From: Acinetobacter sp. ANC 4173
GTDB taxonomy: Bacteria > Pseudomonadota > Gammaproteobacteria > Pseudomonadales > Moraxellaceae
Assembly: GCF_004331255.1 (NCBI RefSeq)
Contig: NZ_SJOF01000020.1
Span: forward strand, 1-45,977
Direction: 5' to 3'
DNA: 45,977 bases
The notes beneath the pieces are model-generated. The model was not told where the DNA came from, ran no database searches, and saw only the letters and a program-made list of their open reading frames with translations. Made by a program: the position numbers and the translations under genes. Shown here one piece after another: positions 17,824-25,447 of this stretch (positions are counted from its first letter, which is position 1; every line of letters starts with the position of its first letter).

Positions 17824-17862
17824 ACTTCTGAGGCACTCAACATTGAAGAGGAGCAGTTCCCA

Positions 17863-17964
17863 TTGGATTTAATGATGGAAGCCCATTTTGAAGCAGACCG
17901 TTCATCTACAACATATCGCCATATTTTAGCCGAATGGGGACTCAGTCAACGTTATACAGTGTAG
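17863..17964 (+). CDS. possible small ORF or gene remnant between terC and guaD
   Basis: A 33-codon frame could start at TTG nine bases after GAGGAG; an ATG pair at 17872 is an alternative. The residues (MMEAHFEADRSSTTYRHILA and onward) look protein-like rather than random, and the frame stays open back to 17803, so this could also be the tail of a lost gene. There is no recognisable domain. Confidence 0.3.
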   Translation: MDLMMEAHFEADRSSTTYRHILAEWGLSQRYTV

Positions 17965-18018
17965 CCAAGCATTTTCAGGTACAATCAACCGAAAAAAGTA
18001 AAAGTTGTAAGGTTTTCC

Positions 18019-19338
18019 ATGTCTTCATTGTTGCAGACCACTGTCGTTCGCGGTCGTTTTTTAGATATTCAAAATTTAGTTGCTCAAGCTGCAGATATTG
18101 CCGAGCAAGTGCGTTATATAGAAGATGGCGTGCTGATCAGTGAAGCAGGAAAAATTCAATGGTTTGGTCCTTGGCAAGATGCAGCGGCACATCTGCCAGC
18201 AGGCGTTGCAATTCAACATTATCCTGAGAAGTTGATTGTGCCTGGTTTTATTGACACCCATATTCATTTCCCGCAAACGGAAATGGTCGGTGCCTATGGT
18301 GAACAACTGTTGGAATGGCTGAATACCTATACGTTTCCAACCGAAATGCAATTTCAAGACCCTGCATATGCTGCAAAAATTGCCGAATTCTTTGTGCAAG
18401 AACTGTTAAAAAATGGCACCACCACCGCCTTAGTATTCTGTACCGTCCATCCAGAATCAGTTGATGCTTTATTTGAAGCTGCTCAACGCCACCAGATGCG
18501 TCTCATTGCAGGCAAAGTGATGATGGACCGTCATGCACCCGAAGCTTTATGCGACACGCCTGAACGTGCTTATACAGATTCAAAGGCCCTCATTGAAAAA
18601 TGGCACGGGCAGGGGCGTGCACTCTATGCCATCACGCCACGTTTTGCACCCACTTCGACGCCTGAACAATTACAACTGGCAGGGCAACTCAAAGCCGAAT
18701 ATCCAGATGTCTACGTACATACGCATTTAAGTGAAAATAAAAATGAAATTGCTTGGGTAAACGAATTATTCCCTGCACAGCAAGGTTATCTCGATGTTTA
18801 TCATCATTATGGTCTTACAGGATCGCGTTCGGTCTTTGCTCATTGCGTGCATTTAGAAGACCATGAATGGGATTGCATGCATGCCACGGATTCAGCCATT
18901 GCTTTTTGTCCAACCTCAAACCTGTTTCTCGGTAGTGGTTTGTTCCCCTTGAAAAAGACTTGGGAAAAACAAGTAAAAGTCGGTTTGGGCACCGATATTG
19001 GTGCAGGAACATCCTTCAACCAACTCCAGACATTAAATGAAGCCTATAAGGTACAGCAATTACAAGGCGACAAACTGTCTGCTTTTGAATCGCTTTATCA
19101 TGCCACCCTAGGTGGTGCCAAAGCATTAAGCCTTGAACAGCAATTAGGTAACTTTAATGTAGGTAAAGAAGCCGATTTTATTGTGCTCGACCTGCAAGCC
19201 ACGGCCTTGCAAGCATTGCGTCAACAACGTGCCAAAGGCATTGAAGATGCCTTATTTGCCCTCATGACCATGGGTGATGATCGTAATATTCACGCAACTT
19301 ATGTGTATGGTCAAGCGGCCTATGTCCAACCTAAATAA
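18019..19338 (+). CDS. guaD: guanine deaminase
   Basis: GuaD hydrolyses guanine to xanthine and ammonia in purine catabolism. The 439-residue amidohydrolase shows PGFIDTHIHFPQTEM (75-89, zinc ligands His81 and His83), GEQLLEWLNTYTFPTE (guanine-deaminase-specific), the HTHLSEN zinc-ligand strand, HCVHL, CPTSNLFLGSGLF and the metal Asp in GLGTDIGAGTS. The length matches the family. AAGG lies seven bases before the ATG. hpt follows on the same strand after about 200 bp, grouping two purine-base genes, though probably as separate transcripts. Confidence 0.97.
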   Translation: MSSLLQTTVVRGRFLDIQNLVAQAADIAEQVRYIEDGVLISEAGKIQWFGPWQDAAAHLPAGVAIQHYPEKLIVPGFIDTHIHFPQTEMVGAYGEQLLEWLNTYTFPTEMQFQDPAYAAKIAEFFVQELLKNGTTTALVFCTVHPESVDALFEAAQRHQMRLIAGKVMMDRHAPEALCDTPERAYTDSKALIEKWHGQGRALYAITPRFAPTSTPEQLQLAGQLKAEYPDVYVHTHLSENKNEIAWVNELFPAQQGYLDVYHHYGLTGSRSVFAHCVHLEDHEWDCMHATDSAIAFCPTSNLFLGSGLFPLKKTWEKQVKVGLGTDIGAGTSFNQLQTLNEAYKVQQLQGDKLSAFESLYHATLGGAKALSLEQQLGNFNVGKEADFIVLDLQATALQALRQQRAKGIEDALFALMTMGDDRNIHATYVYGQAAYVQPK

Positions 19339-19341
19339 CGC

Positions 19342-19395
19342 CATTGCACCCGCAATGTCCAAGTTAGAACTGTGCCTGCTGCTGCTTGCAGGCAC
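19342..19395 (+). other. two consecutive hairpins after guaD, no T-tract
   Basis: CATTGC-ACCC-GCAATG (19342-19357) and GTGCCTGC/GCAGGCAC (19372-19379 with 19388-19395) follow the guaD stop. Neither has a following T-run, so they may protect the 3' end of the message or act with Rho rather than as an intrinsic terminator. Confidence 0.5.
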
Positions 19396-19542
19396 GATCA
19401 TACTTCGACACGATAGTCATGCTGCGAACAAGAAATAAGCAACAAAAGATGCATCTCGATAGAAGATGTATTAAAATAAATGCATATTTTGAGGTGTTGC
19501 AAGTCAACGCCTTTTTTATTTTTGATTTTTAGGTATCTGCCC

Positions 19543-20070
19543 ATGACCGTTCAAATGAGCGTAATGATTTCAGCTGAAGAAATCCAAGCAAAAGTACAAG
19601 CGCTTGGTGCTAAAATTAATGCCCACTATGCCCAAAGTGATAAAGAACTTGTCTTAATTGGCTTATTACGTGGTTCCGTTATTTTTATGGCTGATTTATG
19701 CCGAACAATTGAAAAACCTCACGAACTCGACTTTATGACGGTTTCGAGCTATGGCAAATCAACCGTTTCGAGCCGTGATGTACGCATTCTAAAAGACTTA
19801 GACGGCGAAATTCGTGGTAAAGATGTCCTTGTTGTTGAAGATATTATTGACTCTGGGCATACCTTAAGCAAAGTGCTTGAAATTTTGGAAACACGTGAAC
19901 CCAACTCGATTGAATTGTGTACGCTCGTGAGCAAACCATCACGCCGTGAAATTGATTTAGACGTAAAATTCTTGGGCTTTGAAGTCGAAGATAAGTTTAT
20001 TGTCGGCTATGGTCTCGACTACGATCAAAAGTATCGTCATATTCCTTTTATTGGTGAAATTGGTCTCTAA
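19543..20070 (+). CDS. hpt: hypoxanthine phosphoribosyltransferase
   Basis: Hpt makes IMP (and GMP) from hypoxanthine (guanine) and PRPP in purine salvage. The 175-residue protein has the PRPP-binding loop VVEDIIDSGHTLS (97-109) and the N-terminal ELVLIGLLRGSVIFMADL segment that binds pyrophosphate. KFIVGYGLDYDQKYRHIP follows near the end, with the purine-contact residues. The frame is open 21 codons upstream, but that extension is hydrophobic and unlike the family; AGG upstream supports this ATG. A terminator follows. Confidence 0.95.
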   Translation: MTVQMSVMISAEEIQAKVQALGAKINAHYAQSDKELVLIGLLRGSVIFMADLCRTIEKPHELDFMTVSSYGKSTVSSRDVRILKDLDGEIRGKDVLVVEDIIDSGHTLSKVLEILETREPNSIELCTLVSKPSRREIDLDVKFLGFEVEDKFIVGYGLDYDQKYRHIPFIGEIGL

Positions 20071-20095
20071 GCTTAGCGTCTAAATACACTATCTC

Positions 20096-20140
20096 TAGCC
20101 TTCTATTCCCCGTGTTGTACGGGTTTTAGAAGGCTTTTAT
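20096..20140 (+). terminator. hpt terminator
   Basis: A long imperfect stem (TAGCCTTCTA... with ...TAGAAGGCT) is followed by TTTT, about 25 bp after the stop. Confidence 0.8.
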
Positions 20141-20272
20141 ATGTCTTGGTTCTGTAAAAGCTCCACACAAAAACACCACAGTTCTTTGCAGATCTGCTGT
20201 TTAATTCAAGTCCTTTTTCTCCAAAATAATAAGCAAAATCATTGATTCAAAATAAGAACAAGGAGAATACTC

Positions 20273-20530
20273 ATGTGGTCACTCATTGTTGCAATTATTG
20301 TGGGTTTTATTGCAGGTCTGATTGCCCGTGCCCTACATCCTGGCGATGACAAGGCAGGCTTTTTGGTCACAACACTATTAGGGATTGCAGGTTCTTTACT
20401 GGCAACTTATGGTGGACGCATGCTCGGTCTTTATGCCGATCATGTGGCAGCAGGCTTCATTGCCTCTGTGATTGGCGCAATTATTCTTTTGTTTATCTAT
20501 AATCTTATTATGAAAAAATCCCGCGCTTAA
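20273..20530 (+). CDS. GlsB/YeaQ/YmgE-family stress-response membrane protein
   Basis: This 85-residue protein has three membrane helices with the family pattern GFIAGLIARALHPG near the N-terminus, LLGIAGSLLATYGG in the middle, and a hydrophobic C-terminal helix ending in basic residues. The family (transglycosylase-associated) is linked to general and acid stress, with no defined biochemical activity. AAGGAGA upstream supports the ATG. It ends in a bidirectional terminator shared with dsbC. Confidence 0.93.
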   Translation: MWSLIVAIIVGFIAGLIARALHPGDDKAGFLVTTLLGIAGSLLATYGGRMLGLYADHVAAGFIASVIGAIILLFIYNLIMKKSRA

Positions 20531-20541
20531 TTTTTCGCACA

Positions 20542-20579
20542 AAAAAAGCCTTTTCACGTGAACCATGAAAAGGCTTTTT
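20542..20579. terminator. bidirectional terminator between glsB-like gene and dsbC
   Basis: AAAAAAGCCTTTTCA pairs with TGAAAAGGCTTTTT. A's and T's flank both sides, so it serves both convergent genes. The loop region contains TTTTCACGTGAACCA, a weak parS-like match. Confidence 0.9.
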
Positions 20580-20598
20580 AAAATTAATTTCTATCTCA

Positions 20599-21300
20599 TT
20601 ACAAACCTAACTCTTTCCAAATGAGTTCAATTTGTTCAGCAGGGAAGCCACCCGCCGCTTTAAAGCCATTCGAGAAAATCAGCGTCGGTGTTCCATTCAC
20701 CCCAAGAGATTGACCCAATTTCAAATTACGTTCAATTGGATTGGCGCAGCTTTTATTACCCGCAGGAGCAATCCCTTTAGCAATCAGGTTTTCCCAGGCA
20801 TAACTCTGATCTTTTTCACAATATACCGCTTTAGACGGCGCAACTGATTGCGGTTTAATTGGATAAATAAAGGTATAAATGGTCACGTTATCCAGTTTTT
20901 TTAATTCAGCCTCAAGTTGCTTACAATATGGGCAATTTGGGTCAGAAAAAACTGCCAATTGACGTTTACCATTACCCCGCACGGTTTTCACTGCATCTTG
21001 TAGTGGCAATTTTTTCCAGTCAATTGAGTTCTGCTTTAAAATCAAATCTTTGGTCAAATTGTGCTGATCTTTCAAGCGAATCATCGATCCCACTAAAATA
21101 TGCTGTGCATTTTCTCCAACATAAACCACTTGACCATCCATAGAGCCACTATAGATACCTGACATTTCAGTACTTTGAATATTCTCAATTTTCAAATCTG
21201 GATGTTGTTTGGCTAAATTGGTTTTTACAGTCTCGACACTCGCAAAACTAGACCAAGAAATGAAACTCGCTAGCATCGCAACCATTGTTCTTTTCAACAT
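20599..21300 (-). CDS. dsbC: thiol:disulfide interchange protein DsbC
   Basis: DsbC isomerises wrong disulfides in the periplasm. The 233-residue protein has a signal peptide (1-20), a DsbC-type N-terminal dimerisation domain (about 21-85), a linker helix, and a thioredoxin-fold domain with the active site CPYC at 123-126 and the cis-Pro loop GTPT (203-206). Cys161 and Cys185 form the likely structural disulfide. Its length matches E. coli DsbC. The electron donor DsbD is not in this window. A parS-like site lies 105 bp upstream. Confidence 0.94.
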   Translation of the reverse strand: MLKRTMVAMLASFISWSSFASVETVKTNLAKQHPDLKIENIQSTEMSGIYSGSMDGQVVYVGENAQHILVGSMIRLKDQHNLTKDLILKQNSIDWKKLPLQDAVKTVRGNGKRQLAVFSDPNCPYCKQLEAELKKLDNVTIYTFIYPIKPQSVAPSKAVYCEKDQSYAWENLIAKGIAPAGNKSCANPIERNLKLGQSLGVNGTPTLIFSNGFKAAGGFPAEQIELIWKELGL

Positions 21301-21404
21301 GAATTCTGCTCGTTCACGTAAGTGATAAAAGTGAATCAGTTTAAGCTGAATTATTGTGATGATTGATAATTTTTATCAGGTATTTGGTAAAACAAATACC
21401 TGAA

Positions 21405-21420
21405 TGTTTCACGTGGAACT
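21405..21420 (+). other. parS centromere-like site (ParB binding)
   Basis: TGTTTCACGTGGAACT matches the bacterial consensus TGTTTCACGTGAAACA at 14 of 16 positions and keeps the CACGTG core. It is intergenic, between dsbC and the DmeF gene, about 8.5 kb left of oriC. ParB binding is inferred. Confidence 0.8.
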
Positions 21421-21425
21421 ATGCC

Positions 21426-22391
21426 TTAAACCGATAAAGGATTAATCTCTACCGAGACATGCACAATTTCTTCATGAATCGACAATGCCTCACGCACTTC
21501 ATCTGCACTGATAGATGAGTGACTACTGAGTGCCAAAATACAAGCAAACTTACCTTTGGCGACTTTCCAGACATGTAAATCGGTCACATCAACAACCACA
21601 GGCAGATCCTGAATCACCTCTCGGATTTCTGCCACCACAGGATGATTCATTTCCGCATCTAATAATGTTTTCGCCGTATCCCGCATCAATCCCACAGCCC
21701 AACGTGCCACTAAGATTGCCCCCAAAATCCCTAAGAAGGCATCGAGAAATGACCATCCCATATATTTTCCAGCAAACAAAGCAACTATTGCAAAGACCGA
21801 CGTCACCGCATCGGCAACCACATGTAAAAAAGCGGCTTTTTGATTGAGATCATGTTCATGCTGATGCACATGAGTCGATTCTTCGTGATGGTGATGGTGA
21901 TGGTGATGGTGATGGTGATGGTGATGGTGATGGTGATGGTGACCATCATGTAAAAGCCATGCACAAATCAAGTTCACCACCAAGCCTAAAATCGCAATCG
22001 GTATTGCTTCATTATATTGAATATCAACAGGATGAATCAGTCGTTCCACCGAGTAAAAGGCCATAAAAATAGCCACCACCAACAGCAAAATTGCACTGCT
22101 ATATCCCGCTAAAATTTCAATTTTCCACGTACCAAAACTAAAACGGTGATCCTGAGCATAATGACGTGCAGCACAATAGGCAAAATAAGCCAGCCCCAAT
22201 GCCAACATATGCGAACTCATGTGCCAGCCATCGGCAAGTAATGCCATAGAATTAAAAATCCAGCCGCCAATCACTTCTAATAGCATCATGACTGCCGTTA
22301 AAATAGTCGCAATTAAGATTCGTTTTTGTGCCAAAGGATTCCCTTCATCAAATTGATGACTATGGCTTCTGTGCATGATCGAATGTTGCAT
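21426..22391 (-). CDS. dmeF: cation diffusion facilitator, DmeF-type Co2+/Ni2+ exporter
   Basis: This 321-residue inner-membrane protein should export divalent metal by proton antiport. It has six membrane helices. The transport-site motifs are ALLADGWHMSSH (Asp54, His57 in helix 2) and HVVADAVTS in helix 5. The cytoplasmic C-terminal domain carries VTDLHVWKVAKGK. The loop between helices 4 and 5 contains 19 consecutive histidines (151-169), encoded by an alternating CAC/CAT tract at 21885-21941. The overall pattern is that of DmeF, which is typically paired with an RcnR/CsoR-type regulator, as here: the divergent neighbour is one. The exact metal (Co, Ni, Zn) is inferred. Confidence 0.88.
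   Translation of the reverse strand: MQHSIMHRSHSHQFDEGNPLAQKRILIATILTAVMMLLEVIGGWIFNSMALLADGWHMSSHMLALGLAYFAYCAARHYAQDHRFSFGTWKIEILAGYSSAILLLVVAIFMAFYSVERLIHPVDIQYNEAIPIAILGLVVNLICAWLLHDGHHHHHHHHHHHHHHHHHHHEESTHVHQHEHDLNQKAAFLHVVADAVTSVFAIVALFAGKYMGWSFLDAFLGILGAILVARWAVGLMRDTAKTLLDAEMNHPVVAEIREVIQDLPVVVDVTDLHVWKVAKGKFACILALSSHSSISADEVREALSIHEEIVHVSVEINPLSV
21885..21941 (-). repeat. CAC/CAT hexanucleotide tract encoding poly-His
   Basis: 57 bp of alternating GTG/ATG triplets on the plus strand encode 19 His in the metal-binding loop of DmeF. A hexanucleotide tandem repeat like this can change copy number by slippage without breaking the frame. Confidence 0.95.
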
Positions 22392-22404
22392 AATGTTCTC
22401 ACCA

Positions 22405-22425
22405 ATATACTCCCTAGTAGTATAT
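22405..22425. promoter_or_regulatory. RcnR/CsoR-type operator between dmeF and its regulator
   Basis: The perfect 7-bp dyad ATATACT-CCCTAGT-AGTATAT has TACT...AGTA half-sites and a C-rich centre, like known RcnR/FrmR operators. It lies 13 bp before the dmeF start and 19 bp before the repressor start, so it could control both. Confidence 0.75.
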
Positions 22426-22444
22426 TTATTTTTTGGAGGAAAGT

Positions 22445-22711
22445 GTGGGCCATTTATATGAAGATAAAAAAATTAAGAATCGCGTAAAGCGTTTGCAAGG
22501 GCAAATTCAAGCCATCGACCAAGCCCTCATGCAACCGGACAGCTCCTGTATTGAAGTATTACAGCAAGTGGCTGCGGTAAAGGGGGCAGTCAATGGTCTA
22601 ATGAATGAACTGATTGAAGCCCATCTGCGCCATCATGTTCTAAAACCTCAGAGTGAATTTGATGAAGCTGAACTTGCTGAATTTTTAAAGTTATTAAAAC
22701 GCTACGGTTAG
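22445..22711 (+). CDS. RcnR/CsoR/FrmR-family metal-sensing repressor (DmeR-like)
   Basis: This 88-residue all-helical protein is a DUF156-type repressor. Counting from the GTG start (GGAGG five bases upstream), it has His3, Cys35, His60 and His64, exactly the Ni2+/Co2+ ligand set described for RcnR. This supports a metal sensor rather than a formaldehyde sensor. An upstream in-frame TTG would displace the His3 numbering and lacks a ribosome site. It is divergent to the CDF exporter across a palindromic operator, a self-contained metal-efflux module. Confidence 0.9.
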   Translation: MGHLYEDKKIKNRVKRLQGQIQAIDQALMQPDSSCIEVLQQVAAVKGAVNGLMNELIEAHLRHHVLKPQSEFDEAELAEFLKLLKRYG

Positions 22712-22796
22712 TGATTGTTTAAGCATCAATTTCGGCTTAAGCTGTCGAAACTCTTTATTTTTTACTGTGCTTTTCCGACAGTTTTTGTGATGCTTT

Positions 22797-23975
22797 ATGA
22801 CGGTTCAACATCCTTGGCGTTCATTTATGATGATCAGCCTTGCCTTATGCATGGGTACCATCGGTACAGCGCTCGCAAGTCCACTGTATCCGATTTATCA
22901 GGCATTATGGCATTTGCTACCTAGCCAAATTACCTACATTTTTGTCGCCTATATGTTTGGCTGTTTAGCAACGCTGCTCTTTTTCGGCCGCGCCAGCAAC
23001 AGCTTTGGTTTTTTGCGCACGCTGCAAGTCGGCCTCGTATTTGTCATTCTAGGATTAGTACTGTCTGCTTTTGCCAGTAGCGCTAGTTGGCTCGGCTTAG
23101 GGCGTTTTATTATTGGGATTGCCTCAGGGCTGATTAGTACTTCCGCTATGTTAGGCTTAATGCTCACCATTCCAGACAGTCATAAATCTCATGCCCCACA
23201 GTTAAGCTCAATTATTACCGTCATCGGTTTTGCTTTAGGTCCATTAATTGGCGGTGTGATTGCTCAATTTTCCGCATTTCCATTGCTCACGCCCTATCTG
23301 CCGATTATTGTAGGGGCAGTCCTCTGTTTAATCGGATTATTTCGCTTAAAATCACCGACTTTTCAAGCTCAAGCATTTTCAATTGCACCGCATTTAGAGC
23401 TTCCTGCCACTCAGACCCGAACTCATTTTTTTATTGCAGGTTTAACCGCTTTTTGTGCCTTTGGTGCATTTAGTCTGTTTGCTTCGCTATCTGCATCCTT
23501 TGTCAAAGACCTGATTCCTTGGCATGGGCCTCTGGTCAGTGGCATCGCGATTTCCAGCATTCTGTTTATTTCAGCAATCGTACAGTTTTTTGCCAAATCG
23601 TTACCCGCAGCACGTAGCTTAAATTATGGTTTGATCCTGCTGATGGGCAGTTGTCTACTCTTAGCTATCTGTATGCAAACCCAATCTAGTCTATTGTTTT
23701 TTATCAGTGATATTGGCGTAGGCTTGGGACATGGTCTAAGCATTATGGGATCATTTGGCCTGATTCATCAAATGACAGATCCACACAATCGTGCCGCAGT
23801 GATCCCGACCTATTTGTTTACGGGATATCTAGGCACGATCGTGCCGATTATTGCGGTAGGTTATAGTGCAGATTTATGGGGCTTAAATCTGGCAGTGAGC
23901 GGTTTTGGAATTGGTATGGCGCTACTATGTTTCACTTTATTGTTCTTACAGAAGAAAAATAACCTCCAGATTTAA
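22797..23975 (+). CDS. major facilitator superfamily transporter
   Basis: This 392-residue protein has 12 predicted membrane helices and MFS motifs: FFGRASNSFGFLRTLQ after helix 2 (motif A-like), RFIIGIASGLISTSA in helix 4, and a GPLIGG helix-5 motif resembling the drug-antiporter signature. It is probably a proton-coupled exporter of unknown substrate. It starts 85 bp after the metal repressor on the same strand and could be co-transcribed with it, but the ribosome site is weak. No regulator of its own is adjacent. Confidence 0.88.
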   Translation: MTVQHPWRSFMMISLALCMGTIGTALASPLYPIYQALWHLLPSQITYIFVAYMFGCLATLLFFGRASNSFGFLRTLQVGLVFVILGLVLSAFASSASWLGLGRFIIGIASGLISTSAMLGLMLTIPDSHKSHAPQLSSIITVIGFALGPLIGGVIAQFSAFPLLTPYLPIIVGAVLCLIGLFRLKSPTFQAQAFSIAPHLELPATQTRTHFFIAGLTAFCAFGAFSLFASLSASFVKDLIPWHGPLVSGIAISSILFISAIVQFFAKSLPAARSLNYGLILLMGSCLLLAICMQTQSSLLFFISDIGVGLGHGLSIMGSFGLIHQMTDPHNRAAVIPTYLFTGYLGTIVPIIAVGYSADLWGLNLAVSGFGIGMALLCFTLLFLQKKNNLQI

Positions 23976-24407
23976 AGCTGCTTTGAATAATTCTTTTTAC
24001 TATTTCAGCAAGCATGCCTTCACACAACCCCAAGTATTTCGCAAAATGCCTGCTTAATATACATCATTATGATGTGCTCAAAATCAATCGCCAATTGACC
24101 GAAAACCATCAAAGCAATCACTCAGGTACTGAATTTCCCCCAATGTAACTCAACATCTTCTTTTACTGTTGTTTTTAATTAGGCACAAGATCTGATACTG
24201 ATAACCCCTATTTCCAGATCATGTGATTTGTTATGATTGTGCTACCAAGAGTGAATTAATAATGACAACATATTGAATACTCACCCGACGAGCATGATCA
24301 AATAAACATCATTAAATGCTGAATAAAAACAGTTATTTTCGTGCCTTCTTCCATTATAGAGTCAATATGTCCTATCACTTATCGTCAACACGAGGAGGAC
24401 CATATTT
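23976..24407. other. 432-bp intergenic region before the methyltransferase
   Basis: No gene, terminator with a clear T-tract, or known RNA motif was recognised. The last 30 bases hold a strong ribosome site (GAGGAGG) for the methyltransferase. The region is longer than most gaps in this part of the window, as is the gap after that gene. Confidence 0.4.
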
Positions 24408-25238
24408 ATGCAATCTCGTGTCAATCAAACAATCCAAATGCACTATACATGTAGCGATTTGGGAAACGTCATACTGACAGCACTGGAAAAAGCAGGCAAG
24501 AACATCAACAACCTAACGCTTGAAGATCTGGCACCGATTGATGAGTTTCATATCAGAGGACGTACAGCGACTCTCGAACTTGCCCATGCTGCTGGACTTG
24601 ATGCCACAAAACATGTACTAGATGTCGGTAGCGGTATTGGTGGGACTTCGCGTTGTCTTGCAAAAGAATTCGGCTGTCATGTCACAGGTATTGACCTGAC
24701 GGAAGAATACTGTCGTGCTGCGAGAATGCTCTCGACCAAGATTGGTCTTGCACACCAAGTTGATTATCACCAAGGCGATGCAACCCAACTGCCATTTCCC
24801 GATCAGACCTTCGATGTGGTCTGGACAGAGCATGTGGCAATGAATATCTTGGATAAAGCTCAGCTTTATAAGGAGATGTACCGCGTGCTGAAGTCAGGTG
24901 GCACACTGGCAATTTATGATGTTCTTGCGGGTTCATTGAGCCCCGTCCTTTTTCCTGTACCATGGGCACGTACACCAAACACCAGCTTTCTGGTACAGCC
25001 AAATGAGCTACGTCAGCTACTCCAACAAGCCGGTTTTACAATCACTGACTGGTTAGACACAACCGAAAGTGCACGTACATGGTTTGTGTCTCTGGCCGAG
25101 AAGATACAAAAGGAAGGGTTACCCTCCCTTGGATTTCACATACTCCTAGGGGCTGATTTTAAAGCCATGGCGCAAAATCAAGGAAAAAACTTGCAAGAAG
25201 GGCGGATTGTGCTGGCACAAATCATTGCGAAAAAATGA
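24408..25238 (+). CDS. class I SAM-dependent methyltransferase
   Basis: This 276-residue enzyme has the SAM-binding motif I HVLDVGSGIGG (69-79), the acidic loop VTGIDLTEEYC (92-102), the motif II/III region DATQLPFPDQTFDVVWTEHVAMNI, and LKSGGTLAIYDV. The pattern resembles glycine/sarcosine-type and other type-11 small-molecule methyltransferases. The substrate cannot be fixed from sequence. There is no signal peptide. It stands alone between long non-coding gaps, with codon use less AT-biased than its neighbours, which hints at later acquisition. Confidence 0.88.
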   Translation: MQSRVNQTIQMHYTCSDLGNVILTALEKAGKNINNLTLEDLAPIDEFHIRGRTATLELAHAAGLDATKHVLDVGSGIGGTSRCLAKEFGCHVTGIDLTEEYCRAARMLSTKIGLAHQVDYHQGDATQLPFPDQTFDVVWTEHVAMNILDKAQLYKEMYRVLKSGGTLAIYDVLAGSLSPVLFPVPWARTPNTSFLVQPNELRQLLQQAGFTITDWLDTTESARTWFVSLAEKIQKEGLPSLGFHILLGADFKAMAQNQGKNLQEGRIVLAQIIAKK

Positions 25239-25371
25239 CTGTGCGAGATTAAAACACTTTCATGCTATTACCGCTCAATTTGATCAGCTTGTACGAAACG
25301 ATCCATCGATGATTTACATTACTTGCGTGTCGATTTGGTACAGAGCCAAATGAACACACGCCCTAAACAAT

Positions 25372-25396
25372 AAAAAGCATTCAGGAATGCTTTTTA
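25372..25396. terminator. bidirectional terminator between the methyltransferase and mnmE
   Basis: AAAAAGCATTC pairs with GAATGCTTTTT. The A- and T-rich flanks allow use from both convergent genes. Confidence 0.85.
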
Positions 25397-25447
25397 TTTA
25401 AATATTGGAATCTATTAGAACGTATTGAATAACACTATAATTTTAAA

